Shown here one piece after another: positions 16,209-25,374 of a stretch of 64,000 bases of DNA. The position numbers and the translations under genes are program-made. The DNA is from Mesorhizobium sp. B4-1-3 (GTDB taxonomy: Bacteria > Pseudomonadota > Alphaproteobacteria > Rhizobiales > Rhizobiaceae), in assembly GCF_006439355.1 (NCBI RefSeq), contig NZ_VFTG01000022.1:24163-88162 (forward strand). Direction: 5' to 3'. Position 1 is the first letter of the stretch; each line of letters starts with the position of its first letter. A model generated the notes under the pieces. The model was not told where the DNA came from. It did no database searches and saw only the letters and a program-made list of their open reading frames with translations.

Positions 16209-17181
16209 CGCGCTTCGTCAATTGCAAAGGATAGTCCAACCGCTCATAGATTTGTTCTTTTCGTATCTTTTGGCTGTCAGATACGCTCGTAATCAGGTTT
16301 CGGAACCATATGTGTCCCGGATCGAACGAAACGTTGCGCTCGAAGATGAGCGATATAGTCACCTCGGGCAGGTTGATTGGTGGCGGAACGATCCTGATCT
16401 CGCTCTCCTCGGGCAGAGCAAGGAGGACGCCATCGCCAAACACCGCAACGAGGTGCGTTCCCTTTATGACCCAGGGCGCCACCAGATAGTGCGGGATGGT
16501 AGCGACTACCTTGCGGGTGAGGCCCATGCCACGCAGAACTGTGTCAGCCACTCCGGCCGCTGTGCCGTCGGCGGAGATCTGCAGGTGGGGTGAGGTCAGA
16601 TATCGTTCGGGAGTGAAGTCGTCGAGAAGCCTGTTGCCTTTCCATCCACCGCAGACCATCCTGTCTCGCGACAGTTCGACCACCTCATATTGATCGCCTT
16701 CAACCTTGGCATTGCCCAGAACGGCGCACTCCACCTCCCGGGTTCGCAAAGACTCCAAAACATCCGGTTCCCTTGCGTGGACGACATTGAGAGTGGCGTA
16801 CGGTGCAAGCGCAGAAAAGCTCTCGATGAGGGTCGGCAGGAAGGTGACAGCCGTGTAGTCGGATAGTCCAATGCGGAAATTCCTGTTTGTCTGCGCGGGC
16901 TCGAAATTGAGGTGGCGGTCAACCACAAGCCGGATATCGGCCAGCGCGCGGGATATCACGTCAGCGAGTTCCCTTGCCCGTGGGGTCGGCTCCATCAGGC
17001 CGGCGTCCAATGAGAAGAGCACGTCATTGAAAATCCCCCTGAGGCGACCGAGGGAGTGACTGACGGCGGATTGGGTTCGCCCCAGGCGCATTGCGGAGCG
17101 CGTGACGCTGCGTTCCTGCATCAGGACATCGAACGTCTTTAGGAGGTTCAGGTCGATGTGATTGAGGGAAAACTCCGGCAT
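16162..17181 (-). CDS. LysR-type transcriptional regulator (NodD/NahR-like subgroup)
   Basis: 339 residues. N-terminal winged HTH: LNHIDLNLLKTFDVLMQERSVTR, SAMRLGRTQSAVSHSLGRLRGIFND. The effector domain begins LNFEPAQTNRNFRIGLSDY, the NodD/NahR/PcpR-type sequence, rather than the CysB type. It is divergent from the binding-protein gene at 17374 and probably controls it from the shared 190-base gap. The C-terminus is basic (KRVKRPRRLPRPP), slightly longer than usual, and overlaps the RidA remnant by 47 bases. The inducer is unknown. Confidence 0.87.
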   Translation of the reverse strand: MPEFSLNHIDLNLLKTFDVLMQERSVTRSAMRLGRTQSAVSHSLGRLRGIFNDVLFSLDAGLMEPTPRARELADVISRALADIRLVVDRHLNFEPAQTNRNFRIGLSDYTAVTFLPTLIESFSALAPYATLNVVHAREPDVLESLRTREVECAVLGNAKVEGDQYEVVELSRDRMVCGGWKGNRLLDDFTPERYLTSPHLQISADGTAAGVADTVLRGMGLTRKVVATIPHYLVAPWVIKGTHLVAVFGDGVLLALPEESEIRIVPPPINLPEVTISLIFERNVSFDPGHIWFRNLITSVSDSQKIRKEQIYERLDYPLQLTKRVKRPRRLPRPPQRPA

Positions 17182-17373
17182 GGTGGGTTCTTCTCAGCCG
17201 ATGGACAATCAGCTCCGCGAATATCTGAGCTAAATGCCATGAATGCGATCAATGGGTAAGTCGGATTCTTACATGAACCGCACTCATAGCTTTGATGCAT
17301 GATATCCATTCGATTCAGCCTTAATTGTGTGATCTTCTGGCCCGAGCCACAACAAATCCTGATGGGGAGCAAT

Positions 17374-18213
17374 ATGAAGAGGGTGTTTCTGACGGCCGCG
17401 TTCGCGGCACTGGCCGTGTATCCGGCATTGTCCGCCGAACTGCGGCTTACGGGCGATGTCAAGAACTCCGGAACTTTGTCGATCGCCAGTGGCCTCGACT
17501 ATGCGCCATTCGAATATACGGATGAAAAGGGTGAGCCCGCCGGCCTGGATGTCGAGCTCGCGAACGCGGCCGCGAAGCTGATGGGGGTCAAGCTCGACTT
17601 GAAGCGAATTCCGTTCGCTTCCCAGATTCCGGCCCTCACGGCTGGCCGCATCAAGGTCGCCTGGGCCACGTTTACGGTTAAGGAAGACCGTTTGAAGCAG
17701 GTAGATTTCGTCACGTTTCTGAAATCGGGAACCGTGGCTGCAGCTTTGCCCGAGAATGTGTCGAAGTTCCAGGGCCAAGACAGCCTGTGCGGAGCCAAAG
17801 TGGCTGTTCAAACCGGCTCGGCTGCCGACTTCACGGCCGACAAGCTGAGTGGTGAATGCACGAAAGCTGGAAAGCCTGCGATCGACAAAGCGATCTATCC
17901 TGAACAGAAGGACACCATCCAAGCCGTACTGACCGGTCGCGCGGATGTGCGGCTCGATGATGCGACCGCCGCCGGCTACTATGAGAAGACAAGCGGTGGC
18001 AAGCTGGTTATCGCGCCCGGTGTCTATGATATTCTTCCGCTGGGGGTGGCCGTTCCGAAGGGAGACGTTGCGACCGCCGAAATGATGCGTGCGGCTCTGC
18101 AGGCGCTGATCGACAACGGGACCTACAAACCCATTCTGGAAAAGTACGGCATGTCCCTGGCAGCGGTAGAGAAGTCGCGGATCATCACGTCAGTTGATCA
18201 GATCGCCGAATAG
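17374..18213 (+). CDS. Polar amino-acid ABC transporter periplasmic binding protein
   Basis: 279 residues from ATG 17374 (GGGGAG upstream); an in-frame start at 17299 would bury the signal peptide KRVFLTAAFAALAVYPALSA. SBP family 3 pattern: LSIASGLDYAPFEYTDEKGEPAGLDVELA, then KLMGVKLDLKRIPFASQIPALTAGR, VDFVTFLKSGTV, and VAVQTGSAADF. It delivers the substrate to the permease/ATPase at 13921-15653, from which it is split by the RidA remnant and the LysR gene. Confidence 0.9.
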   Translation: MKRVFLTAAFAALAVYPALSAELRLTGDVKNSGTLSIASGLDYAPFEYTDEKGEPAGLDVELANAAAKLMGVKLDLKRIPFASQIPALTAGRIKVAWATFTVKEDRLKQVDFVTFLKSGTVAAALPENVSKFQGQDSLCGAKVAVQTGSAADFTADKLSGECTKAGKPAIDKAIYPEQKDTIQAVLTGRADVRLDDATAAGYYEKTSGGKLVIAPGVYDILPLGVAVPKGDVATAEMMRAALQALIDNGTYKPILEKYGMSLAAVEKSRIITSVDQIAE

Positions 18214-18361
18214 AACCTGGTGGCGGGTCGCGACAGCGCAACCGCCTACGCCCGTCTGCCACCCGCGCCTCGGCATCCACGGCGCGCCGCCCCGATCTAA
18301 AGAAGTCACAGAAGTCGGATAACGGCGGCGCCGTTGCTGGACCTGCCGCACGAGGATACGC

Positions 18362-19546
18362 ATGAGCGCGCAAGCGGAACACAATGGCTTTCGGACCGAT
18401 CCCCGGCCAACCCTGGGTAAGGACGAGATCGCCGCCATCCGTGCCCAGTATCCGGTCGTCGACAAGTGCGTTTTCTGGGACTGCGCCGCCGTTTCGCCAA
18501 TTTCACGCAGGGTGAGTGAAGCCATGGCGAGGCAAACAGGGCTACACTGTGTCGACATCAAAGATGCCGTCAACGCGGCTATCCCCGTTCAACAGATGGG
18601 CCGCGAGCTTGCGGCGAAGCTGGTGGGCTCGACACCGGACCGAGTCGCCTACATCCAGAACACTTCCCACGGGATGTCGTTGGTTGCGCTTGGCCTTGAC
18701 TGGCTGGAGGGCGACAATGTCATAGTGGCGGAGCTTGAGTTTCCTTCGAACTACCTCATCTGGGAATCCCTCGCGGCAAAAGGCGTCGAAGTACGCAAGC
18801 TGAAGGCTCGAAATGGCGCCCTTCTGGCCGACGACCTTCGAGCGCTGACAGACTCACGAACGCGAGTGGTAGCGGTCAGCCAAGTTCAGTTTTACAGCGG
18901 GTTTCGCGTGGATCTGGCCGCGTTCGCCGAAGTTTGTTCCCACCACGACGCCCTGCTGGTGGTTGACGGGACGCAGTCGGTCGGGATGCTCGATCTCCAC
19001 ATGGCCAAGGACGGAGTGGATGTCGTAGTTGTCAGCGCGCATAAGTGGATGCTTGGCCCCTTGGGCATAGGATTCGTGGCGTTCTCGGGACGGGCATTCG
19101 AGCGTGTCCGTCCCAGCGTGGTGGGATGGCTGAGCGTCAATGAACCTTTCGCGTTCCACCGCAAGCTGGATTTTCTCCCAGACGCGCGAAGGTTCGAACC
19201 AGGAACAGAGAACGCCGCAGGCATCTTCGGCTTGACCGAGCGGCTTGAGGAAATCCAAGCGGTCGGCGTGAGTCGGATAGAGGATTATGTTCTCTCCCTG
19301 GGTGAGCAACTTCGCCAAGAGGTCAAGCGGATAGGTTTGGAGGTCGTGAGCGATTGGCCGCGAGCGTCGCTGTCTGGGATCGTGTTGCTGCGCAGTCGCA
19401 AAGTCCAGACCGATGTCCTGTTCGACCGACTCTGTCTGGCAAGGGTGAGATGCAGCGTCAGGAATGGGGCAATCCGCTTCTCGCCTCACTATTTCAGCGA
19501 CACAACCGAGGTTGCTCAAGTTCTCGACGTTCTGCGTTCGGCTTGA
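18362..19546 (+). CDS. Class-V aminotransferase / cysteine-desulfurase-like PLP enzyme
   Basis: 394 residues, full length. FWDCAAVSPISRRVSEAM at the N-terminus, VAYIQNTSHGMSLVALGLDW, the PLP-pocket VVDGTQSVGMLDL (Asp and Gln) and VVVSAHKWMLGPLG with the Schiff-base Lys near residue 228. FEPGTENAAGIFGL is typical of the family. There is no obvious catalytic-Cys loop of IscS/SufS, so deamination, epimerisation or lyase activity on an amino compound is as likely as sulfur transfer. It follows the binding protein by 150 bases and probably acts on the imported amino acid. Confidence 0.85.
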   Translation: MSAQAEHNGFRTDPRPTLGKDEIAAIRAQYPVVDKCVFWDCAAVSPISRRVSEAMARQTGLHCVDIKDAVNAAIPVQQMGRELAAKLVGSTPDRVAYIQNTSHGMSLVALGLDWLEGDNVIVAELEFPSNYLIWESLAAKGVEVRKLKARNGALLADDLRALTDSRTRVVAVSQVQFYSGFRVDLAAFAEVCSHHDALLVVDGTQSVGMLDLHMAKDGVDVVVVSAHKWMLGPLGIGFVAFSGRAFERVRPSVVGWLSVNEPFAFHRKLDFLPDARRFEPGTENAAGIFGLTERLEEIQAVGVSRIEDYVLSLGEQLRQEVKRIGLEVVSDWPRASLSGIVLLRSRKVQTDVLFDRLCLARVRCSVRNGAIRFSPHYFSDTTEVAQVLDVLRSA

Positions 19547-19641
19547 ATCCGCAACACGACGGTTCCTTTGTCCGCTTTCGATCGACGCTTCCGACTGAAT
19601 GAATGACCGAAATGAGGCGCAAAGCTGCCTTTCCAGAACGC

Positions 19642-19672
19642 AAAAAACCGTCCCAGTTAGACCGGGACGGTT
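19642..19672 (-). terminator. Rho-independent terminator
   Basis: AACCGTCCC (19646-19654) pairs with GGGACGGTT (19664-19672) across a 9-base loop. On the minus strand it is followed by a run of T (19647-19642). It would stop transcripts arriving from the right (the 20-23 kb minus-strand genes). The hairpin also lies after the aminotransferase gene on the plus strand, but with a poorer T-run. Confidence 0.7.
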
Positions 19673-19879
19673 ATTGATTTATGACAAAATTGGTGCGGGG
19701 ACAGGATTTCAAGCTGCGAACCATCCCATAGCTTGCAAAGGGGTCGAGTTGGCAGACGATTGCAATGACAGCACTCCGTCGGCGGTATCCGTATTCCCTG
19801 ACGAGCGGACGCGATTGATGCATCCAATCAACCATTCCCATCAGATCGGGCAGAACGAGTATCGCGCCAAACACTGCCT

Positions 19880-19986
19880 CCGATCTCTTTCATATGCGCT
19901 TTTAATTCGACTGAGGATGAGAGACAGAAAGTTCGAAATGCTTCCAAGAACCCCAATCGGCGGCCAATTGTAGAGCCGCCTGTCCA
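19880..19986 (-). repeat. Diverged repeat D, possible gene remnant
   Basis: Second copy of the element at 13446-13553, in the same orientation. Nucleotide blocks such as CCGATCTCTTTCATA and GACAGAAAGTTCGAA are shared, and a minus-strand peptide frame is conserved. Nothing else is recognisable between 19673 and 20143. Confidence 0.4.
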
Positions 19987-20143
19987 CTCCTTCCCCGGGA
20001 GCTTTCATACGCCTGCCGGTGCCCGAAACTCTCACGAAAGCGGAATGGCGGCTTTTTGAAAAGGTCGCCTTTCCGCGCCGTTCCAGCCAGGCGGCTTTGG
20101 GTTCAGAAATACACAATGGGGCGGAGCGGTTCGGTCTGCGACA

Positions 20144-20881
20144 TCAGGCAGCCTGGCGCCCGCGCAGCGCGTGCATGACGCTTTGCTCGAAAGCGCCGGG
20201 CGCCCTGCCCGCTTCGGCCAGTTGGGCCTCATCCCAGCTCCGGCCCAGACTTCCATCGGCCATCAACATTGCGCGATTGCAGAGTGCGGGCACCGCCTCC
20301 ACCACGTGGGTCGAGACGACGACGGCGTGACGGCCGCTAGCACCGAGCGCGGCGATGACGCGCTTCACCTCCCAGGCCGCTACCGGATCTAGGCCGTTCA
20401 GCGTCTCATCGAAGATCAGAAGCGGCGGCTGGCCGAGGAGTGCTGCGACGATCGCGGCCTTGGCTCGCGTGCCAAGCGAATATTCAGCGATCGGACGCTC
20501 GATCCAGCGCCCGAGGCCCAGCCGCTCCAGGAGGTCGGTGCCCGGCAGATCGTTTGGCGCGCAGCCGCGGATCGAGGCGACGAGCTCGATATACTGGCGC
20601 CCCGAAAGCGGCGCCGGCAATTCGTGCGGCTCGATGGCGAGGCCGAAGCCGGCCTTGGCGCGTTCCGGCGCGGCGGCCAGGTCGACGCCGCCGATCATCA
20701 CGCTCCCGCCGAGCAACGGGATCTGGCCGGTGATCGCCCTGATGAGCGTCGACTTGCCCGAACCGTTGGCGCCGAGCAGGCCGAGTATATCGCCCCGGCG
20801 GAGGGAAAGATCGATGCCGCACACCACGGTGCGCCCGCGATAGCCGGCGCTGAGCCGGTTGACGGCGAGGACTTCAGCCAT
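20144..20881 (-). CDS. ABC transporter ATP-binding protein, degenerate signature
   Basis: 245 residues. Walker A GANGSGKST, Walker B LLIFDETLNGLDP and H-loop VVSTHVVEAV are intact. The signature motif is EYSLGTRAKAAI instead of LSGGQ, which is frequent in ABC-2-type exporter ATPases. It overlaps the membrane protein upstream by eight bases and probably forms an export or membrane-remodelling complex with it. The substrate is unknown. Confidence 0.85.
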   Translation of the reverse strand: MAEVLAVNRLSAGYRGRTVVCGIDLSLRRGDILGLLGANGSGKSTLIRAITGQIPLLGGSVMIGGVDLAAAPERAKAGFGLAIEPHELPAPLSGRQYIELVASIRGCAPNDLPGTDLLERLGLGRWIERPIAEYSLGTRAKAAIVAALLGQPPLLIFDETLNGLDPVAAWEVKRVIAALGASGRHAVVVSTHVVEAVPALCNRAMLMADGSLGRSWDEAQLAEAGRAPGAFEQSVMHALRGRQAA

Positions 20882-22025
20882 TGCGATACCTCTGTCGGGT
20901 TCGGTGCCACAGGAAGAACACCAGCGCAGCCAGGCCGATCAGCACGGTGCGGCCATATTCGAGCGTCTCGTAGCTGGCATAGGCGAGCGCGCCGGCGAAG
21001 CTCAGCATGGCGACGAAGGGCGCGTCGAGGAAATAGGCGCCGAACACCGCGTAGGCGCCGTTCAGCACCAGGAGCCAAAGGCCGCTCGCGACCGGCACGG
21101 CCCACGCCGACGGCTCGGCGGCGAGCGCCGCGCCCGCCGGCAGCAGGAAGAAGGCGAGCGACAATTGGAACGGAAGCCGCACCAGCCGCAGCCACACACG
21201 GCTGAAGCCGATGGGCGCCGTGCGCAGTACCGGCGAGCCGAGCGGCTGGCAGCGCAGGCTGAGCATGAAGACGAGAATGCCACCCGCCAGGCCCGCGACC
21301 GCAGCCGGCCCGGCCGTGCGGCCGGCAAGGCTTGCCCAAGCGCCAAGGATGGCCGCGACCGCGAGCAGCAGGCCGGCCGCGGCGAGCTTCCATGATGGCC
21401 GCAAAAGGCCGCCCGGCAGTTTCCAGGCCCAGCTCGAAAGCCAGCGCGGGCGCGCCCGGTCGAGACGGCGCAGCCAGGGCCTTCCAACCGGCGCCGCCTC
21501 ACTTGCAGCCTCATCGATGAGAAGGTGTGGCCGCCGCAGCCGCCAAAGGGCGGCCGTGCCGAAGGCCAAGGCAAACAGGATCGCCGCGCCCAGGCTCCAA
21601 GCCGCCGGCAACGGCTTTCCAATGACGGCGCAAGCGACGGCGACCGACGTGGCGATCGTCAGCGTGAGTGGAAGACCAAGCGCGAAGGCTCCCGCCGCCG
21701 CCATGCGACGACGCTCCGCGGCAGCGAGCGGCAGCGCCTTGAGGAAGGGAGCAAAGGCGCGGGAGAGGCAAAGCCGCGACATTGCATTGCCGGCCAGGCA
21801 TCCCAGCGCGCCGAAAGTGATTGGCAGCCCAAGCATCCATAGAAGCTGGTCGTGCCGCAGTTTCGGGGCCGCGGCATGCAGAGCAATGACGATATCGGCG
21901 ATCGCATAGGCCAGCAGCCCACCGCCGCCGAGGCCGATCCAGGCCAGATCGCGGCGTCGCATCGCCCGCAGGCCGGCGACCAGCTCGCGCCGGAGCAGTA
22001 TCAGGACAAGCCCATCGTGCCGCAT
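20874..22025 (-). CDS. Polytopic membrane protein, presumed ABC-2-type permease partner
   Basis: 383 residues with about ten hydrophobic segments and a basic N-terminus (LILLRRELVAGLRAMRRRDL). A cytoplasmic Arg-rich loop (LDRARPRWLSSWAWKLPGG) lies in the middle. No clear sequence family was recognised, but coupling with the ATPase gene (20144-20881) makes it the membrane half. The region is the most GC-rich of its surroundings, and long antisense frames here are shadows. Confidence 0.75.
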   Translation of the reverse strand: MRHDGLVLILLRRELVAGLRAMRRRDLAWIGLGGGGLLAYAIADIVIALHAAAPKLRHDQLLWMLGLPITFGALGCLAGNAMSRLCLSRAFAPFLKALPLAAAERRRMAAAGAFALGLPLTLTIATSVAVACAVIGKPLPAAWSLGAAILFALAFGTAALWRLRRPHLLIDEAASEAAPVGRPWLRRLDRARPRWLSSWAWKLPGGLLRPSWKLAAAGLLLAVAAILGAWASLAGRTAGPAAVAGLAGGILVFMLSLRCQPLGSPVLRTAPIGFSRVWLRLVRLPFQLSLAFFLLPAGAALAAEPSAWAVPVASGLWLLVLNGAYAVFGAYFLDAPFVAMLSFAGALAYASYETLEYGRTVLIGLAALVFFLWHRTRQRYRNG

Positions 22026-22092
22026 TGGTTCGTCATCATGGTTCCGACACGAGAATAGGTCACGGCAATTGTGCCGCGAGTGGGGCGATGGC

Positions 22093-22495
22093 TCACCCTC
22101 CTCCGGCCGGCTTTGCGTTGACGTTCTTCATCGAGGCAAGCAGGCAGTCCTGCTGCCTATAGGTTGGTCGTGGCGGGGCGCACCGTCCCCATCGCCTGCC
22201 TGACCGCCGCCTCGTCGAAAGGCCGCTCCTTCTCGGCCGCAGCCAGGTCGGCGCGCGCCGCGCGCAGTTGCCGCAGCGCTTCGAACGTGCGGCCGCGGTT
22301 GTCGCGCATGACCGCATGGAACTTCTTGCGCACCTCAGGCGAATAGGCGCCCGCGACTTCCGCCAGCAGCCCGCGCGCAACGGCCGCTTGGCGCAGGCGA
22401 TGCGTGGCATAGCCGATGAAGAAGAAGTTGAGGGCAAGCGACAGCGCGAGCACAAAACGACGGACCGCGGCTTTTGTTTCAGAAACACGGACCAT
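22093..22495 (-). pseudogene. Periplasmic heavy-metal sensor (Spy/CpxP/CnrR-like), frameshift near the 3' end
   Basis: The first 112 residues run from ATG 22495: an N-terminal membrane anchor FVLALSLALNFFFIGYATHR, then helices SPEVRKKFHAVMRDNRGRTF and LRQLRAARADLAAAEKERPF, as in DUF305/CnrR-type periplasmic sensors. The frame stops at 22157 after RPATTNL. Skipping one base lets RQQDCLLASMKNVNAKPAGGG complete the C-terminal helix to 22093. It may be a true frameshift or a sequencing error; the truncated product could still fold. It lies upstream of the ABC exporter pair. Confidence 0.6.
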
Positions 22496-22531
22496 CTTCG
22501 CACCGGAACCGGGGACGCGCCTTTGATTTTG

Positions 22532-23378
22532 TCACTTCGATTCCTGGTCCGTGGACGTATCTGCCAACGTTCCCGAAAACAGCGCAGGGCCGCGCGTCTT
22601 CAGCAGCGACAGGGACGTGTAATCAAGGATCGACAATCCGCCATCGACCACAAGCGTCTGACCGGTGATGAAGGATGCTTCCTCACTTGCAAGGAACGCG
22701 ACCGCCGCAGCAATTTCGCCAGGTGTTCCCATGCGGTTGAACACACCCGGCGGGACTTCCCATTCGCCCGAGGCGTTGGTGCTCGACGCAGGCTCCTTTT
22801 CATCGAGCTCAGTGGCGATCCAGCCGGGGCTGACACAATTTGCCCGGATGCCGAATGGCGCACCTTCGATCGCCAGCGAGCGTGTTAGCGCCTCCACTCC
22901 CGCCTTCGCAACCCCCGTACAATCCCCAGTTTCCGTGCAGTGTGGCCGTCGACGAGATGTTTACGATCGACCCGCCGCCGCAGTCGCGCATCACCGGAAG
23001 CGCGTAGGACGAGACGAAGTAGGTCGAATCGAGATTGGGACCGCGCAACTTCGACCAGCGCTGGCCCGGGGATTCATTGGCCTCGATTCCTGATCGGCGG
23101 GAGCCGACCCCGGCATTGTTGACGAGGACGTCCAGGCTGCCCCATTGGGCAACCTTGTCCACCAATTCCGCCGCAGCAGCTTCGCTTGCCAGATCACATT
23201 GAAAGAAAGTAGCTCTTCCCCCCGCAAAGGCTATCTCCGCTTCCACTTCCGAGCCCTTGGCATCGTCCCGACCGACCAGAGCAAGTCTGGCCCCTTCCTT
23301 GGCGAAATACCGCGCTATTCCACGTCCGATTCCGGAATTGCCCCCAGTGACGATTACGACCTTGTCTTCAAAACGCAT
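22532..23378 (-). pseudogene. SDR-family oxidoreductase, one-base frameshift
   Basis: From ATG 23378 the first part is a normal classical SDR: VVIVTGGNSGIGRGIARYF (TGxxxGxG), LVNNAGVGS and SIVNISSTATLHGNWGLYG. At about 22905 an extra G in a GGGGG run breaks the frame inside the YxxxK active site (expected GLYGVAKAGVEALTRSLA). The rest (IRANCVSPGWIATEL, GTPGEIAAAVAFLASEEASF, VVDGGLSIL) is in the next frame down to 22532. Restored length is about 280 residues. Substrate unknown. Confidence 0.8.
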
Positions 23379-23490
23379 CTCACCCGCTCTCCAAATGGGA
23401 TCATCACTCCGCCCTGTCTTGTAACGCAGAATTCCGGACGCTCTAAGGCTTGTTCAAAGTCATTGGACATGATCAAACGGCGACGAGAGT

Positions 23491-23646
23491 GACGGCGCAG
23501 CACGCACAGGACAAGTTCGTCATGCCGAGGTGATCGAAGCCATCACGCAAGGCAATTCGAAGAAAGCGCCCGCTGCGATTCAGGCTGATATTCGGGAAGC
23601 TGTGGACCGATCCGGGATGCCATTTCGGCGAATTCGGCTGACCTAG
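23491..23646 (+). pseudogene. C-terminal fragment of a GntR-family (FCD) regulator
   Basis: The frame reads GQVRHAEVIEAITQGNSKKA, then PAAIQADIREAVDRSGM. This is the final helices of an FCD effector domain (usual form EHRAIIEAIRQGD...AAMRAHL). The DNA-binding half is absent. It may once have controlled the broken SDR gene to its left. Confidence 0.45.
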
Positions 23647-23952
23647 TTGAGGCCCGCGCTTATCTGCACGCCCACCAAATTGCCTCTCGAATCGAAAGAG
23701 ATGCAGTGAGAGGCGCTGGCCCGACCTGGCGGCATTACCAAAGCGTCATCAAGGCGCACGAGAAGCGATCGATGAAGAACAGCTTCGGTGCGTGCCAGGG
23801 GAGTTAGTTCTCACGCCTTACAAGGACCTGAAGGATTACCGATTGCTCCGACGGCTGGTCGAAGCATTCGCAGTGGCTCGTTGCGCAGGATGGTCCAAGG
23901 CACAGAGACAGCGGGAAATTGAAGCGGGCACACTGTAAATTTTCTCGCCAAT
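23647..23952 (+). other. Stretch with an open but unrecognised frame
   Basis: A plus-strand frame stays open to the TAA at about 23938 (ending KDLKDYRLLRRLVEAFAVAR, then GWSKAQRQREIEAGTL). It has no good start codon and no recognised family. It may be a further gene remnant. Confidence 0.3.
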
Positions 23953-23977
23953 GGAACTTCCCGACCCACCGCTGGTT
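23953..23977 (+). promoter_or_regulatory. Possible EcfG-type promoter
   Basis: GGAAC at 23953-23957 followed after 16 bases by GGTT (23974-23977), about 80 bases upstream of the gene at 24056. The -10 element departs from CGTT in its first base, so this is weaker than the other three sites. Confidence 0.4.
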
Positions 23978-24055
23978 CGCCTGCGTAGGGACGACCGAGG
24001 CCCATTCCGATCTGTGCATTCTGCAGGCAGAGCGCCTCGCCAACAGGAGACGGCC

Positions 24056-24520
24056 ATGAAACATCAGACACTTGAAGAATTACATGAGGTCGCGGAAGTC
24101 GAAGTATCCTTTCCGGCTATGACGCGAGGGCAGCGTTTGGAACATTGGGCCATGCTGCTCGAGCGAAATCCCGAACGGTGCCTCGCCGCCTTCCCCGGGA
24201 CGGAGTACATGACCCTGGACGTGCGTGACAAGGCGCGATCCCTGGACTCTGCGCTCAGCGTCGCGTTCGCTGATCCGATATTGCGCGCGCAAGGATTGAA
24301 GAACGATACCTATGGCGAAGCGAAACGCTTCTTCGAGCTTACGGATTGGCAGTTGCACGCTGTCGTCTGCCATTGCCATGTCGGCGGGACCATGAAAGCC
24401 GGATGGGCTGCCGTTCAAGTTCGGTCTGCCATCGGCATGGAAGGGAAGCTTTTCAGCAGACTACGTGAAGCGATTGCTCATTGGCCGGTATTTCGCATTT
24501 TGACCCATGCGAGGGAGTAA
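24056..24520 (+). CDS. Hypothetical protein
   Basis: 154 residues from ATG 24056, with CAGGAGA six bases upstream; the in-frame start at 23951 overlaps the candidate promoter. The sequence is soluble, with HQTLEELHEVAEVEVSFPAM, RGQRLEHWAMLLERNPERCL and a C-terminal HCHVGGTMKAGWAAVQVR. No family was recognised. A textbook terminator follows 80 bases after the stop, which supports a real, monocistronic transcript. Confidence 0.6.
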   Translation: MKHQTLEELHEVAEVEVSFPAMTRGQRLEHWAMLLERNPERCLAAFPGTEYMTLDVRDKARSLDSALSVAFADPILRAQGLKNDTYGEAKRFFELTDWQLHAVVCHCHVGGTMKAGWAAVQVRSAIGMEGKLFSRLREAIAHWPVFRILTHARE

Positions 24521-24598
24521 CGTCGCCTCGGAAAGCTGAAAAGACAGCGAGCTAAAAGTCCAAGCAGATGCATTTGGGCCTAACATCGCAAACTATGA

Positions 24599-24630
24599 GA
24601 ATACGGGCGAGCGTCGCCCGTATTCTTTTT
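24599..24630 (+). terminator. Strong rho-independent terminator
   Basis: GAATACGGGCGA (24599-24610) pairs perfectly with TCGCCCGTATTC (24614-24625) across a three-base loop, followed by TTTTT. Confidence 0.9.
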
Positions 24631-24878
24631 GCATCCGGTGGCCGCGATCACTCTCCTCAAAGGTAAACTGACCAACGGTGTCCGCCGAGGTCCGGCACTA
24701 GATGCGATCAGTCGGCCTGATTTTCAGCAATTCCTGATTTTCACCAACCTATGTGAAGTTCATAAGAAAGCTCGAGGGGCCTAACCACCTCTTCACCATA
24801 ATGACAACGGCTTCGGAACCTTCATGATCGCAGCGAACTTCTCGACTTCATCATGAATTCGAATGAAGGGGCCCCTGC

Positions 24879-25184
24879 ATGAAAGTCACCGCAGCAGGCA
24901 TCGACCGCATCAAGATCGGCAATGCGGACGCAAGCGGCCAAGGCGCGCATTTCGTCGTCTGGCTTTATCTTCAGGTTGACGAAGGCGGCACACAGACCGG
25001 CCAGGAACTGGTGGTATCGGTGCCATATGATGCGCGGATGACATTCGATGAACTCGCCACCCAGGCTTTCGAGAAGGCGCACGCCATGCTTCGCGCCTGC
25101 TGTGAGGTCGATGAGACCATGTGGTGGAAGCAGTTCAACCGCAGCCTGGCGCCGCTGCCCGAATGGACGCCCGGCGCCCAATAG
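24879..25184 (+). CDS. Hypothetical protein
   Basis: 101 residues from ATG 24879 with AAGGGG upstream. The pattern IDRIKIGNADASGQGAHFVV, WLYLQVDEGGTQTGQELV and VPYDARMTFDELATQAFEKAH looks like a small alpha/beta protein. No family was recognised. It sits at the left edge of integrative-element debris. Confidence 0.5.
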   Translation: MKVTAAGIDRIKIGNADASGQGAHFVVWLYLQVDEGGTQTGQELVVSVPYDARMTFDELATQAFEKAHAMLRACCEVDETMWWKQFNRSLAPLPEWTPGAQ

Positions 25185-25374
25185 TTGGTCGGCGGCGAGC
25201 CAGGCGTGGGGACTGACTGGACGCCGAACCCTAGCAATGCGGATGGGGATCCACTTCGCATCGTCTGGTTCAGGCGCATGACGACCTCCAGCATGTCACC
25301 CAGAATGTCCGCGTTTGGGCAGAAGCTAAGTTTGTCTCAATGGCCGAGATGAAGGCGCAAAGCTCCCGTTCACT

